From positions 126,687,450 through 126,751,449 of the forward strand of contig CP136069.1 in the NCBI GenBank assembly GCA_032622095.1: a stretch of 64,000 bases of DNA. Reading direction: 5' to 3'. The DNA is from Siphonodentalium dalli. Its lineage: Eukaryota; Mollusca; Scaphopoda; Gadilida; Siphonodentaliidae. Shown here one piece after another: positions 44,940-56,637 of the stretch; positions within the stretch are counted from its first letter, which is position 1, and each line of letters begins with the position of its first letter. Position numbers and translations under genes: made by a program. The notes under the pieces are model-generated. The model did not search any database and was not told the origin of the DNA. It worked only from the letters and a program-made list of their open reading frames with translations.

Positions 44940-46560
44940 TAATTGGAATCGACATTGGTTCTTGTCATATCTGAATGATTGTGACGGCAAAGTGTGATAT
45001 ACACTTTACCTACTGAGCCACCATACCCATTAATTCAGACTGCATATTCTACATGTTTGCATGTAATATCGACCAAAACGATCGTGTCACTCGTATGAAA
45101 TGTCAATATGAGAGGAGACGGCGTCACACCCGTTTGCTTCGCCGAACAAATTAATCGCCCACGTTCAATGTATAGGCAAATTAATATTTCCTTGGCTTCG
45201 GGGGTAAAACATATTTGATTCGAGTCGAGGCCCCACCCATCAAAGCTCAGAGTGATCAGATATCGATTTTTTATATATATTAAAAGTAAAATGTCGACCA
45301 GAAAACGGTCTCGGACAAAATTAAGTGGATTGTTTATGTCAGATATTTGACAAACCTGGAAAATTTCGTTGAACAACATGCTGATAAATAACAGGTTTTC
45401 GGCAATTTTATACTATACTTGACTGTAATTAGCATTAATATATAATAATGATAAATGAAACGGGATTTCAAAAAAATTTGTTGTCGTTGGAATCTGATTA
45501 TATGGGGCTTCGGATTGAGTACCTTTAAACAAAATTGGTTCCGATTGTTTTTGGCTGTGTAGGCCAGAGTATATAGGTGATGGGTGTATCGCCTACACAA
45601 CAACAAATAATCGGAACGAATTTGGTTCTCGTCATATTGGAAGGATTATGACGGCATATTGTGATATATATGCACTTTACCTATACTGAGCTACCATACC
45701 CATTTATTCAGACTGCATTTGTTTGCATGTAGAATTGCCTACCCGAATAATACCAAACGATCGCGTCTCTCGTATGAACAGTCAATGTGATGAGAAGACG
45801 TCACATCCGTGTTCATGCACGGTAATTAAGAACGGCGACTTTAATTTATAGGTGCATAATCCGAATTAACGCTCGCAAATTACTATTTCCCTGGATTCGG
45901 GGGTAAAAAATATTTGATTCTGGTCGAGGAATCCACCCATCAAAGCTCAGAGTGATCAGATATCGATTTTTGAAATCTATTATTTTTCACCACCGATGCT
46001 TTTAGGTGGTCCAGTAAAAAGTCGATGAGAAGACGGCCTCGGACCAAATTGCGGTTAAAGATGGATAACTCTAAAATCAAGTGGCTTTTTGTCAGATATT
46101 TGACTAACCGACAGATTTCGTTGAACAAAATGTTGGTAAATAACAGGTTTTCGACAATGTTATACTGTGGTTAGCATTAATATATAAGCGGTATTTAAAA
46201 AAAAACAATTTAAACAAAATTGGTTACGATTGTTTTGGCTGTGTAGACCAGAGTAGGCGCTTAGTGTATCGCCTACACAACACAAAAATAATCGGAACCA
46301 ACTTCGTTATATTGGAAGGATTATGACGGCATAGTGTGGTATGCACTTTACCTACTGAGCCACCATACCCATTTATTCAGACTGCATATGTTTGCATGTA
46401 GAAATTGCCTACCGGAATAAATCCAAACGATCGTGTCACTCGTATGAACTGTCAATATGAGATGAGACAGCGTCACATCCGGGTTCCTTCGCCCGAGTAA
46501 ATTAATCTCCCGCGTTCAATGTTAGGCACGGTAAGAACGGTGACTTTTAATTTAAAGCGA
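44940..46560 (+). repeat. ~670-bp tandem repeat containing family B
   Basis: Block TGACGGCA(A/T)A(G/T)TGTG(A/G)TAT, CACTTTACCTACTGAGCCAC, CATACCCATTTATTCAGACT and GTTTGCATGTA recurs near 44978, 45650 and 46323. The family-B block with CAAAGCTCAGAGTGATCAGA recurs at 45240 and 45939. Minus-strand frames up to 114 codons over these units look like shadows. Confidence 0.8.
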
Positions 46561-47985
46561 TGTTCTCTATTCTAGCACATAATCGAGTATCGACTCCTAA
46601 TACTGATGACTTGCTCGAGATTTCCGCAGCGCCGCCGTATGTAATGAACTAGAGTAATTCTCTGCGACACTTCATATTTATTCTGGGATAAGAAGCTGTC
46701 GCGATCACGCAGATCCTTATAATCACGAAATGATAAGAAGAAACGCGACCTCGGTCTCGTCCTTTGTCGCCATGATTTACACGCATGCAAGCGAGAATTA
46801 TATAGTCTGTCTATATACCGAACATTTTCCTGACTGAGCGTTGTATGATGTTTCTGGTCGTATAGACGTTTCATTGCAAGTAAATCATTTAGTCAATATA
46901 TGTAGTAAGATCGCAAAGTGAAGTAATGCAAAACGATAATTTAAAAAAACTCAAACAAGTGACCTTGTTACACCGTAAATGTTGTACCCAATAGCACAAC
47001 GAACGATGTGTAGATCGGTAAATGCATTTAATTTGTTAGAATGTGAATGCACCCGGTGTTTGGATAGAACATACATTAGGTCTGATTCTTCTATTTTAAC
47101 GTAGCCTAAGTGTTTACACTAAATCTGGTCAATTTACGATTGTGCACGTCATATAATGATACGCATCGTGTCCCAATAAAGCACACCATTTTGACCTAAA
47201 TGAATACAACGGTTATGGCATGCTTTGAATGGTCCATGTACTATGTTGCATATATATCATGTTTATGGTTGGAGACAGGAGTTGGAGATGGAAATTATTT
47301 TATGGCAACATATTTATGACAACACGTTGTTGCGATTTACGATCTCCAATTAACCCATACAGGCAACATATTACAATGACTCAACACAATTTTTTACTAA
47401 ACCTTGATCAGTATCCCCACCAGTTTGTATTACCAATATGAGTTACGGATTGAGTTAGAGTTCCGAATAATTAATTCAGGGCGCAACTGATGGATCGATA
47501 GCGATTTCTCACAATAACAAGTCTGGTCAGAGACCCCGCAAATATGGAAATATCCCCTTAAATGATGAATGTTGTGCTCCCAGGGGGAATAATTGTGATT
47601 GGAATAATTATGCAATCGTCCTCATAAAGTGCAACAACATAATTTACATGTGTTATTTAACACTAATGCATACACTATAACGTGTTGATGGCATGTTGCG
47701 CTGGAGCCTTTGGGAATATATAGAACGTGTGTCAGTTCAAACTAATCGCGGACCATTCCCGCATGCATGATCTGTGTGATAAAAAACAAACTATTGTCGC
47801 ATGATAGTCTCACATTGTTCGCGGCGTTAATTCGTTGATTTATAAATATTTAATTAACTGGACAATGACATTTACATACCGGAGGACAAGTACTGAACAA
47901 TGTACCCCACCCCCCTATATAATTATATAACACATAACGCATAAAGTCTACGTTATTATATGCAATTATCTGTAAAATTAGTATT
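46561..47985. other. No gene recognised
   Basis: 46755-46815 contains the reverse complement of 31645-31700 (GCAAGCGAGAATTATATAGT, CTGTCTATATACCG). A 100-codon minus frame across it (46572-46874) rich in Arg shows no domain. The remainder is unremarkable AT-rich DNA. Confidence 0.4.
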
Positions 47986-47989
47986 GGTA

Positions 47990-48500
47990 TGATGATATTG
48001 GTATGACGGACTTTCAAAGGCAGGGAAGTAGCTAGCGGGGATCCGATTGAAGGAGGTTGTACACTTTGAAAATTCCAACTGTACGCCCCCCCCCCCCCCT
48101 TGAACCAGAAAAATCCATTTGTAAACCCTTGTGTTGGAAATTTCCAACCTGACACCCACTAAGGTTGGAAAATTTCCAACTGATGGTCATTTAAGACAGA
48201 AATTAAAAAATATATACTACTGTCGAACTAAAAACATCAAATTCCCCACTAATTACCAGTTCGGATACCAAGACAATTTCAACCTACATGGATGTGGTGT
48301 AAAATGTCCAACTAATGTTGTGCCAGACATGAAATTTCTAAGTTCTAACTATTGAAAATATTTACCACCACCTCCTGTCGCCACGTCCCTGTTTCAATGT
48401 GATGGTGAGCAAGACTATCGTACTCTTGTAAATAGGGATGGTTGCACCCTGTCGCCACGACCTTGTTTCAATGGGAATATGTGAGAGCTATTGTAAATAG
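47990..48500. repeat. Family A repeat (GGAAATTTCCAACC), copy with TGTCGCCACGTCCCTG
   Basis: CTTTGAAAATTCCAACTGTA, a C-run, TTGTGTTGGAAATTTCCAAC, CTAAGGTTGGAAAATTTCCA, ACTGATGGTCATTTAAGAC, then CTGTCGCCACGTCCCTGTTT and a second CTGTCGCCACGACC word. The same order is seen at 58.96-60.05 kb. Confidence 0.85.
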
Positions 48501-48919
48501 GGGTGGAAGCATAAATTGCAAAAAATACATGGGGAAGGTAGTAGCAAGAGGTGGCGTGCGTTTCAGAAGTTAACATTTTGCAAATATGTTTTTCACTTAT
48601 ATATAACGTCTCACATGAGTAGTGCTTCGTGTGACTTTAAATTTCCATTTTTTTTTTTTTTTTTGGGTTGAATTTTTTTGGGTATGCTTAAGCATGCTAT
48701 AGCGAATTTTAAAACAAACTGGATAACACCTTAGGGGCATGTTATAACTCAAAACTATCACCAAGTATTCATAGTAATAATTTTGATACCCATGAAAAAC
48801 GTAAGATTCCCTGGCACTAAACCTACAAAATAAGTCTGGCACTGAAACAGTATATGAGAAAAAATTATTAAAATTGTAAATCATTGTAAAAATAATAACA
48901 AATGATGAAAAATTGTTAG

Positions 48920-48988
48920 GCCAATGCATTCTCTTATATATGCGAGACGACCTATGGTCGACTCGCATATATAAGAGAATGTATTGGC
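48920..48988. repeat. Hairpin family C, copy 2
   Basis: GCCAATGCATTCTCTTATAT pairs with ATATAAGAGAATGTATTGGC. Tip GCGAGACGACCTATGGTCGACTCGC-type, that is GACC-TAT-GGTC in place of the TCCC/GGGA tip of copy 1. Same flanks (TTGTTAG left, ACA right) as copy 1. Confidence 0.9.
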
Positions 48989-49489
48989 ACATGGTATATG
49001 GGTTGATATAAAAATCGGACTTGGCACTGAAAGGGTTAAAGGGACCCAATGCACTCGCAGTTGGTAAATGGGCAGATTTTTTAAAAGTTTGTAAAACATC
49101 ACCACCAAGAAGAACATGGATAAATAGATAAACTTTCTTCTTATATTAATTATTGATTGCTCTCCAATATCGAAGTTCAAATAGTTTTGGTCTATAAATA
49201 TGACTTTTAGAATACTTGTCAATGCTTTGACATAAGGCAGACATAAAATTAGAGTCAACAGATTGGAGGTAAATAATGACACACGCGATTACGTAAGGTG
49301 TTAAAATCTTCTTGACTTAGCCGAATTGGTTATAATATTCTTATCCCATTGTGTTAACCTTTGAGTATGACACCGGGTACAATTGTTTCGGACTGATTAA
49401 CTAACAAATTATGATTTTATTCTCACAAAAAGTGATAGAAAATACCTCAGCTGCGTAATGTGCTATTGTAAAAATATATAGCTATCGCT

Positions 49490-49615
49490 CGTGTTAGTAC
49501 ATGTACCATGGTAAAGTACCCATGGTACTACCATGGAATGTACCCTCGTATTGCCATGGTGAAGCACCGTGTGACCGTGCTACTGTCGTGGTAGTACCAT
49601 GGTGCTTTTTTATAT
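49490..49615. repeat. Cluster of TACCATGGTA palindromes
   Basis: CCATGG occurs in GTACCATGGTAAA (49503), ACCCATGGTACTACCATGGA, TTGCCATGGTGAAG and GTAGTACCATGGTGC within about 110 bp. Confidence 0.75.
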
Positions 49616-50689
49616 GGGTTTGTTCCAGTTAGAGATGCAATTTATGAATAACTGAGTCCTACGTTCCATATATAGTATTAATGTTGTGAGGCGTCTAATA
49701 TTACACCATGTGAGGTAATACCATGCTGTATCATATGTTAGTATTGCGGTAGTTTTTTTATAAGGGGTATTTTCAACTTTCCTGACAAATTTAAGAGATC
49801 TAATTGTATTAGATTGTTGCTATGTTAGCTATGTTATACCGTAGTAATTTATAATTACATCTATTGTAAATTAACGAAGGTAGCACAATATCACCATAAT
49901 GGTAACACGGCTATATTCTGACACCATATCGTTTTCTTATGACGAAATGCCTGCAAAACATACCCCTCAAACTTGCGAGTGTATGAAGTTATTATTTCTC
50001 CATAAACTGAATTTCTTGTTCACTTCCCGCACGGCCTGTCAGCCAATTAACCACGAAATCGACAGGTAGAATATCGAGAGATATGACACGCATACACAGC
50101 ATGCCTCAATAGTCCATGGGCTAGTAGGACCCCTCGTGCACCCCCTAACAGCACATATTTTGGGTCCTAGTGTACCTACTGGGTCAACGTTTAGCTTTAC
50201 TCAGTTGCCATTTTGTTCCGATGATGATGGGGTGGGGAAAACGGTATCCCATAAAAGTGATGTCATTGCAATTGGAAACTGGTATGTGGTCATTTTGTAG
50301 ATATTGGAATACTCTACCCGCTGGTAGTTAAAAATACATTATTTTGTCATTGATGACGTCACCATATGTCAAAAGGTCACGCGACGGCAATGAAAACGCA
50401 AATATAATACTCTGGAAGCTACACCCCAGGATTTAACTTCAAACAACTTCTTTATTATGTCCTTCAACTTTTAAGCGATGTTAGACACGAAACAAGATGG
50501 CGTCCAACATGACCACCGTTTTAGCTGTGTTCTCAGTTCAAAATATAAGGAAGATGTATATTTATTCCCGTCAACCTCTGTGCTTCATATCGTTTTTACA
50601 CAATGGCTTCTATTATAAACCATATTGTATCTTGTATGTTTTGTTTTCAGTATAAATATACTGATAGATTCTTGCTGTGACCCTTTTCC

Positions 50690-51720
50690 CAACCCAAATA
50701 ACTTCTATAACTCTGGTTCATATGTAGTCATATCCTTGATGGTTCGTGATATTGTCTTCCAATCATTGATGGTTCATGATATTGTCTTCCAATCATTGAT
50801 GGTTCGTGATATTGTTTTCCAATCATTGATGGTTCATGATATTGTCTTCCAATCATTGATGGTTCGTGATATTGTCTTCCAATCATTTTCGCTTTCTACA
50901 CCAGAATTTCCCGAAACTTCGGGCATGCCACATAATACCATGTTGCTATCTTTGGCGGATTCGATGTCATGACTATTTAATTCCGGTGGTGTTTTCATCA
51001 TAACTTGCATAGCTTGTTCCATCTTCTATATTGTATTTCTTGAGTTTCCATCCTGATATTGTCCATTTCCGTTTCCTGTTTTTGTCTAAACTCTTGGATA
51101 ATATTGTCGGCTTTCCTGTTGTGTATATATGCGTCCAGTTGTGTATGCAATTCTCCCTTCCATGTGGCTAATTATTTCTTCACTATTTGCTGATTCTCGA
51201 GCGTTACGATTGTAGCTTCCATTATGCATGTGTATTATAATGTTCATTTCAGTCGAATATATATCTTTACAATGTTATTGTGTGCTTTAAATTAAATTTT
51301 CTAGTCGTTTCTCTAGTGGCTTTGTAGTTCTATCTTCGAATGTATCCATGTTTGTGACAGCCTTTTAAATTGGTATTTCTATCTGAATCTTCCACGAACC
51401 GAGTAATTGCGGATTAACGTTTTATGGGTTTGCACACTACATCTCACTGTGAGCTTGTGCCTGTAATATCACTTCGCATTTGTATTCAAGTTTAATTACC
51501 TTCTCGTATATTGTATTGTCTATTTTGTTTTCTGGCTGTTTGTTGTCTGACTTCCGGCATTTTTTACAGTGCCACTGTTCATGACTGTTGACTGCACACT
51601 GTTCAGGCTGAATTGGTATTGGTGTATGTAGTGGTCACATACTATATATTGTTGGCCCGATTGTCGAAATTTACATTTATATTTAGAATTACGTTATGGA
51701 TTTTGTCTGCAAACGTTTCA
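50690..51720 (-). pseudogene. Decayed LINE ORF1 with PHD-finger-like and coiled-coil parts
   Basis: Minus strand, across frames: an upstream CX...IVCDHYIH-like part (about 51640), then PEQCAVNSHEQWHCKKC (about 51590-51550). The latter matches the second half of a PHD finger (C...W-x-C-x2-C). Helical, charged segments follow (NSEEIISHMEG, IIQEFRQKQETEMDNIRMET), then a frame (50834-51022) with MVLCGMPEVSGNSGVE running into a repeated NDWKTISRTI motif. PHD fingers are documented in ORF1 of CR1-like LINEs, so I infer an ORF1 remnant. No RT is present nearby. Multiple stops and frame changes. Confidence 0.45.
50731..50880. repeat. 30-bp minisatellite, 5 units
   Basis: Unit AATCATTGATGGTTCGTGAT + ATTGTCTTCC, ending at 50760, 50790, 50820, 50850 and 50880. 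Units 1, 3 and 5 have GTTCGTGAT; 2 and 4 have GTTCATGAT. This is an alternating (60-bp higher-order) pattern. The length is a multiple of three, so both strands stay open, giving the plus frame 50625-50972 and the minus frame. Confidence 0.95.
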
Positions 51721-53100
51721 GTTATAACTGCATAACCGTAATCGAAAGAATTGTTATAACACCAGCCTCAGCTGTGCTAGTTTTCATCAACTGGGTTTAT
51801 ATATAGTCCAGGTAGTTTATACCGGGTGAGTCTCAACGCGAAGCTAACTGTGGTCGTCGAGACATCGTATCGGTAAATAGGATTAACCAAACAAGGGGAT
51901 TTGATAGTTGGTCCTCGTGAAGCAAAATACACCACTGACGAAAGAAATTATATCATCAAAAAGGTTCAGTTTGAGTTTGAGTCTCTGTACGTCGTACATT
52001 GTGCTACTGCTTAATAAACTATCCGGTGAATGTTTGGGGACGACGATGTAAACACACGAAAGCTCATTAGGGCCATTCGATACACAACCGCACTTGAAAG
52101 TCGTCATAATGAACAAAAAATTAACAAGTCGTTATAACGAGTTGCGTTTCTGTCTATTTGGGGTGCGGTGGTGTTTCGGATGGCCCTAATGCGCTTTCGT
52201 AGTAAACGTGTCTTCAAAACGAGTTTGATCTGGTGCTGCGAAGATATAGAGCATCTTTGGATACAAATAGTGATTTATCTGAGCGAGGCACAAACAGTGG
52301 TCTAAATGTACACAATTGCACGAATTATACATATTCTATTGACGCTAATGATACAATTCATCACTGGGTACTTCGGGCAAATCCGGTTTACACTGTGTTA
52401 AGTAAATTATTAACAATAGTACACAATTATTGTGTGCATATGGGCGAATTAATACACCATTCACTATTGACATTCCGGACGCTAGACACAGCTATATGAA
52501 TACATCCGTTAAGAGCCGGTCTTTCAACTTATAGGTACGATATACAGTGCGATCATATTCACATCAATAGGTATTACGTGTATACATCGCGTGTATATAG
52601 GGTAAATTTACAAACAAAAGATTCGTCGCTGAATAGGAATGTCACATGCAGCTATCAGGCTATAATGAACATGGATCCGCTTATATGAGCTTCCGCTGCT
52701 CCGCCATCTGTGACCGTGTAATACATCAAATGCTTACAAACGGCAATGAATAACAATACGTTAAATATCCAACGACACGTGGGGAATACACTGTACTGAA
52801 TCAGAGATTATGATGCATCAGGAACGATTCTGCGATAACGGAGGAACCAATGGAATAACACCCAACTGTTGGGAAATGTTTGTGGCTGTCAGAGTATAAT
52901 GGAAATTTGAATGATATATACCAGAACGTGTTCTATATCCGGATTCGTTCCGCAATTATTGGACACGTGATCGTTCTTTGATTTTTGCGGCAAAGCTGAT
53001 TCCGGAAATTCGGAAAGTGTTCCACTTCCGCTCAACACTTACGCAGTCGATAGTTATACGCAATCACGAAACCTTAAGGGTTCATCAGAATCTCGTTTGT
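51721..53100. other. Upstream flank of the K2P gene, with one foldback
   Basis: Apart from the foldback at 52042-52212, no feature is recognised. Frames at 51883-52116 (minus) and 52233-52499 (+) overlap or adjoin the foldback and have no domain. The last few hundred bases may hold the channel's promoter and 5' UTR, but no specific element can be supported. Confidence 0.4.
52042..52212. mobile_element. Imperfect foldback element, ~170 bp
   Basis: AAACACACGAAAGCTCATTA, then GGGCCATTCGATACACAACC (52048-52090) is mirrored by GGTGTTTCGGATGGCCC, then TAATGCGCTTTCGTAGT (52171-52205). MITE-like. Confidence 0.7.
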
Positions 53101-53182
53101 CTGGGGAATCTCGACCTATATATCTGAGCGCAAGCCAAGCCAGATTCCATATATCTTCTGATTTAGGTACTTGATTCCAAAA

Positions 53183-53378
53183 ATGCAAGAAAGCGGCGAT
53201 CGAGTGCCTTGTGCTACTGCAGCAACTCGTGTGACAATTCTGGGATTATTTTTTCTACTCTATCTGTGTCTTGGTGCGTTCGTTTTCATGGAGATGGAAA
53301 GTCCGAAAGAGAAACAACTAATGAAAGAGACAAGTGAATTTCTAGACGATTTTTTCGAGAATAACACTTGCTTATCTA
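53183..53378 (+). CDS. Two-pore-domain K+ channel (K2P), exon 1
   Basis: Start ATG at 53183 (the longer frame upstream has no ATG). Encodes MQESGDRVPCATAATRVTIL, then GLFFLLYLCLGAFVFMEMES and PKEKQLMKETSEFLDDFFEN. The hydrophobic segment at residues ~16-36 is M1, and LGAFVF-x-MExP followed by a charged helix is the K2P signature leading into the extracellular cap. NNTC gives an N-glycosylation site beside a cysteine that could be the cap disulfide. Exon 1 ends in ...CLS + one base before GTGAGTAA (53379), phase 1. K2P channels are dimeric plasma-membrane leak channels that set resting potential. Exact subfamily not determinable. Confidence 0.9.
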
Positions 53379-53989
53379 GTGAGTAATGACACATATACAT
53401 ACATCTTTGCCATTCGGTCCTCTTCTAGATTAACACCAATTATATAAGACTGATCACTTGCTTCTTTTCTCTGTTCCGATGTTGGTGGGTCTCGATTATT
53501 GCGATTTTATATTTCGATGCATTGCAGAAAAATAACGTCAAACTTGGCCAATAGATTATGATTTAACCATGCACGTATGTATTTACCGGGCCTCCTTATC
53601 TAGATAAACGCATCGTGGTGATTGAACTGGTCGGTACATATGGCAGGGTGTGCTTAATAAAAAAAAGGAAAATATAATGTATGAAGTTTTTAAAGAGAAG
53701 AATAAAAAAGTAATTCTTAAAGATGCCCTGTCAGATTTGATTTATTGCCTGGTAAGCTGAACAATAACTTTGGTAATTGAGTGTGAAATCGGACAGTGCA
53801 TCTTTATATTATAGTCTTTATCCGAAAGATTAACTTTTCATTCATTCTTCTCATTCTATCTATTTTATCAAACTAAACCTGCTTCTGGGCGGCCTTTGGA
53901 TATTTTGCAAGCTGAAAAGCGTCGGAGGGGCCTAGCTGCGGCTTCGCGCACATTTTGCCCTTAGACAGAGGAGGCCCATGTGTGCGCTT

Positions 53990-54300
53990 CGCACACATTT
54001 TGATCATTTAAACAGTTTGATTTAAAAAAATTGCAATTATTTTTTTAATTAAATTTTTGTTTAACTAATTTTATTTTTAGTTTGAGCACCTTGCTCAAAT
54101 TAACAAACCTTTATTTTTAATTAAATTTTTTTTAAATCAAAATTTGGACAAACTAACGCCGTTATAACGTCCGCCATGGTGCCCCGAGTCTCCACACCAA
54201 ATTTGGTTGAAATCGGTCGAGGGGTCTGGGGGGGATCCGAACAGACAGACGAGGGACAGACATATCCTGCTCGTCTATATATATAGATCAAACATAGTGT
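53990..54300 (+). repeat. Dispersed repeat tail in intron 1
   Basis: AT-rich stretch, then CCGTTATAACGTCCGCCATG, CACACCAAATTTGGTTGAAA, TCGGTCGAGGGGTCTG, and CAGACAGACGAGGGACAGAC followed by TATATATATAGAT. The layout resembles the RTE/SINE-like 3' modules at 19.3-19.9 kb. Confidence 0.6.
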
Positions 54301-54883
54301 AATACAACTACAGGTATAATGATAATGATGTCAATATAAATCTGGATTTAAATGTTCTGAAATTGGTGCACATTTACGGATGTGGCGCCACATCGCACAT
54401 ATACTCGAATACTAATGGGGACAATCATACCACGCAGTACATGCGGCCTCATGCACACATAGCGTTAGCGCAGTATGTAAGCTGACCAGAATTATTGTGT
54501 TTGAACTTCGGTTTCCATACAATAATTAATGTACTTGGATGAGTGGTACACATGCACACGCAGATACGTTGAGCTTTACACCACAATCATGCCAACACAC
54601 CATATACACTTATACTTTGAGCACAACTTATTAAATACCATTACACTGTGAAATTTAATGTTTGTCCGTTTTTGTTTTGTTTTTGTTTGTTCGTGTGTGT
54701 GTGTTTTATTGTGTGTTTTCACAACTCACAACTATGATATGCAATATCCCAGCTAGATACATGTACATGTCGGAGAAACATTTGATCATCACATATAGGT
54801 CATCATTAGACCTGGATTATACGCATACATGTATATACGCTGTCATCCGTTTTGTTAACCGGATTAAGTCTGTACTGAGACCC

Positions 54884-54981
54884 ACAGGTCCCAAGAAAAA
54901 AAAATGACCCCACCCCAATAGAGCTTAATCCTATATGATTAAGTACTATTGGGGTGGGGTAATTTTTTGTTCTTGGGACCT
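54884..54981. mobile_element. ~98-bp intronic foldback hairpin
   Basis: ACAGGTCCCAAGAAAAAAAA, ATGACCCCACCCCAATAGAG and CTTAATC pair with GATTAAGTACTATTGGGGTG, GGGTAATTTTTTGTTC and TTGGGACCTGT. Loop CTATAT. Few mismatches. MITE-like. Confidence 0.85.
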
Positions 54982-55993
54982 GTGTTGAGACCCCGCAGGC
55001 GAAAAGATACGATACGCGTCATGCAATGCTTTGTCATTATCCTATTGTTTTGACACACTTTCTCGCTCGTTTCCACTTCCGTCGAATATTACTCGATTAA
55101 CCGATTGCTACACAACGATCGTGTGTATATATGCTGTTACCCGGGTTATGTGTGAGGTTAGCAATAGCCATGACATAAAGTATACGTTACTCGTATTTAA
55201 ATTCGCGCAGCACTATTTGCCGCTCAGTTTAAAACACGGGCACTTTAAATCTGAAAACAATGTGTTTCGTAATATTATATGGCAGTCTTGGTTCTAAATC
55301 GTTTATTGAAGGCATGCAAATATACCATCACGGTGTATAAATGAAGGCGATACATGTTAATTATTTGCTGTTTTGCATGGTGAGAATTACTGCTATTCTT
55401 TGTCCAACAGTATATTTAAATAGTAATGGGCATCGTTGACATGGACAAGCAATATATATATAAGTAGATGATGTATTTGTGTAGATATTGCAAAACTTCA
55501 GAAAAGTCATCAAATAGTTTATAGTTAAATATCTTCATAGCCCGTCAGTGTTACTCTAAATCATGTTCGGTGATTGGTCAATTGCCAATTGGTTCACCCG
55601 TGTCATACCCCAATAATAAACAGATCGTTACACGAACACGGCGTCACAAATTGTTGACCAAATCTGGCGTTATCACTAAAAGCGGTCTGCAGAATAAATG
55701 GGCGTTCTTTTCAAAGTTCAGTCGAATTGCATCTGAACCCAGTTATTTATATCGTTGGCTAGTGCTTGGTAATTTTATGTTGACAGACTTAATGTGCTGT
55801 GAGGGCTAGTCTCAAATTATCGGCATATTTTGTGAAAATAAATAAGAATGCACTAAGTCTTTTATGGGAATATATCATCAAAAAGCTATATAAATATAAA
55901 AAATGAATGTTTAGTGTGTGTGTGTGTTATTGGGGATACGGCGCTGTTGTTGGGGAACATTTAGTGAGAACCGCTTCACGTATCCCCATTACT

Positions 55994-55995
<2 letters not shown>

Positions 55996-56047
<52 letters not shown>

Positions 56048-56170
56048 CCCTCACACACCCCCCCCCCCCACACACACACACACCCCCCTCACACACACAC
56101 CCTCACACACCCCCCTCCCACACTCCCTCACACACACACACACCCTCACACATACACTCACACACACACC
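55996..56170 (+). repeat. (CA)n-rich microsatellite
   Basis: Long ACAC run from 55996 to about 56045, then CACACCC/CCCTCACACA variants to about 56170. It generates spurious His/Thr-rich frames. Confidence 0.98.
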
Positions 56171-56493
56171 CATTATACATTAATTTCTTAAGTAATACAT
56201 GCAATGTATTTTACCTATAAACTCTTATTTCCCCGTGGATTAACTAAATAATTTCAGTCGTACTATTTTTCGAAGCTTCTGAAAATAGGCGCCTGTTGTG
56301 TTGTATAGTCCCAAGCATGTTCAAATGCTCGGTTTCGGAGGCATAAAATATAACAAGCTACTGTGCTATATCTCCTATATATGTACTATTTTTCGCTTAG
56401 TTTTAAATTCATGCACATATATAGGTGCACGGAAAATATTACCTTGCTAATTTATATAGGAGTAAGGTATTGTATGGTTGTTTTTCCTTTCAG

Positions 56494-56637
56494 ATGATGA
56501 ACTGGAGAATTTCATTCAACGTGTCGTCCATGCTGCTAACAGAGGAGTCTATGCCACGAGAAACGTGACTACGACAGAACCCAACTGGAGTTTTGGACAA
56601 TCATTCTTTTTCTCGGCGACGGTTCTGACAACAATAG
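56494..56637 (+). CDS. Two-pore-domain K+ channel (K2P), exon 2 with first pore loop
   Basis: The acceptor CCTTTCAG ends at 56493. The split codon (A + AT) gives Asn, then DDELENFIQRVVHAANRG-type cap helix (the track of residues reads DELENFIQRVVHAANRGVYA), TRNVTTTEPNW with an NVT glycosylation site, and SFGQSFFFSATVLTTIG. The last is the P1 pore helix and the start of the selectivity filter (TTIG; the Y-G is expected in the next exon). It ends in ACAATAG|GTGAAT (donor at 56638), again phase 1, leaving G for a GGN codon. The conserved break in TTI-G|YG and both matching phases make this a secure assignment. Exons for M2, M3, P2 and M4 are not in the window. Confidence 0.93.

Larger units (their letters stand above)
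53379..56493 (+). other. K2P intron 1 (3115 bp)
   Basis: Bounded by GTGAGTAA (53379) and TTTTTCCTTTCAG (ending 56493); the donor and acceptor phases match. Contains a repeat tail at 54130-54300, a hairpin at 54884-54981 and a CA-rich microsatellite at 55996-56170. Open frames inside (54662-54907, 55031-55297, 55570-55809) show no domain and are taken as chance. Confidence 0.85.

Noticed and set aside
46572-46874. Arg-rich 100-codon minus frame as a gene
   Set aside because: Includes a block shared with 31.65-31.70 kb repeat DNA and has no domain.
50625-50972. Plus-strand 115-codon frame with a MVRDIVFQSL repeat
   Set aside because: A 30-bp repeat keeps any frame open; the minus strand has the better protein-like text.
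55907-56220. His/Thr/Pro-rich frames of 94-100 codons
   Set aside because: Products of the CA-rich microsatellite in the K2P intron.
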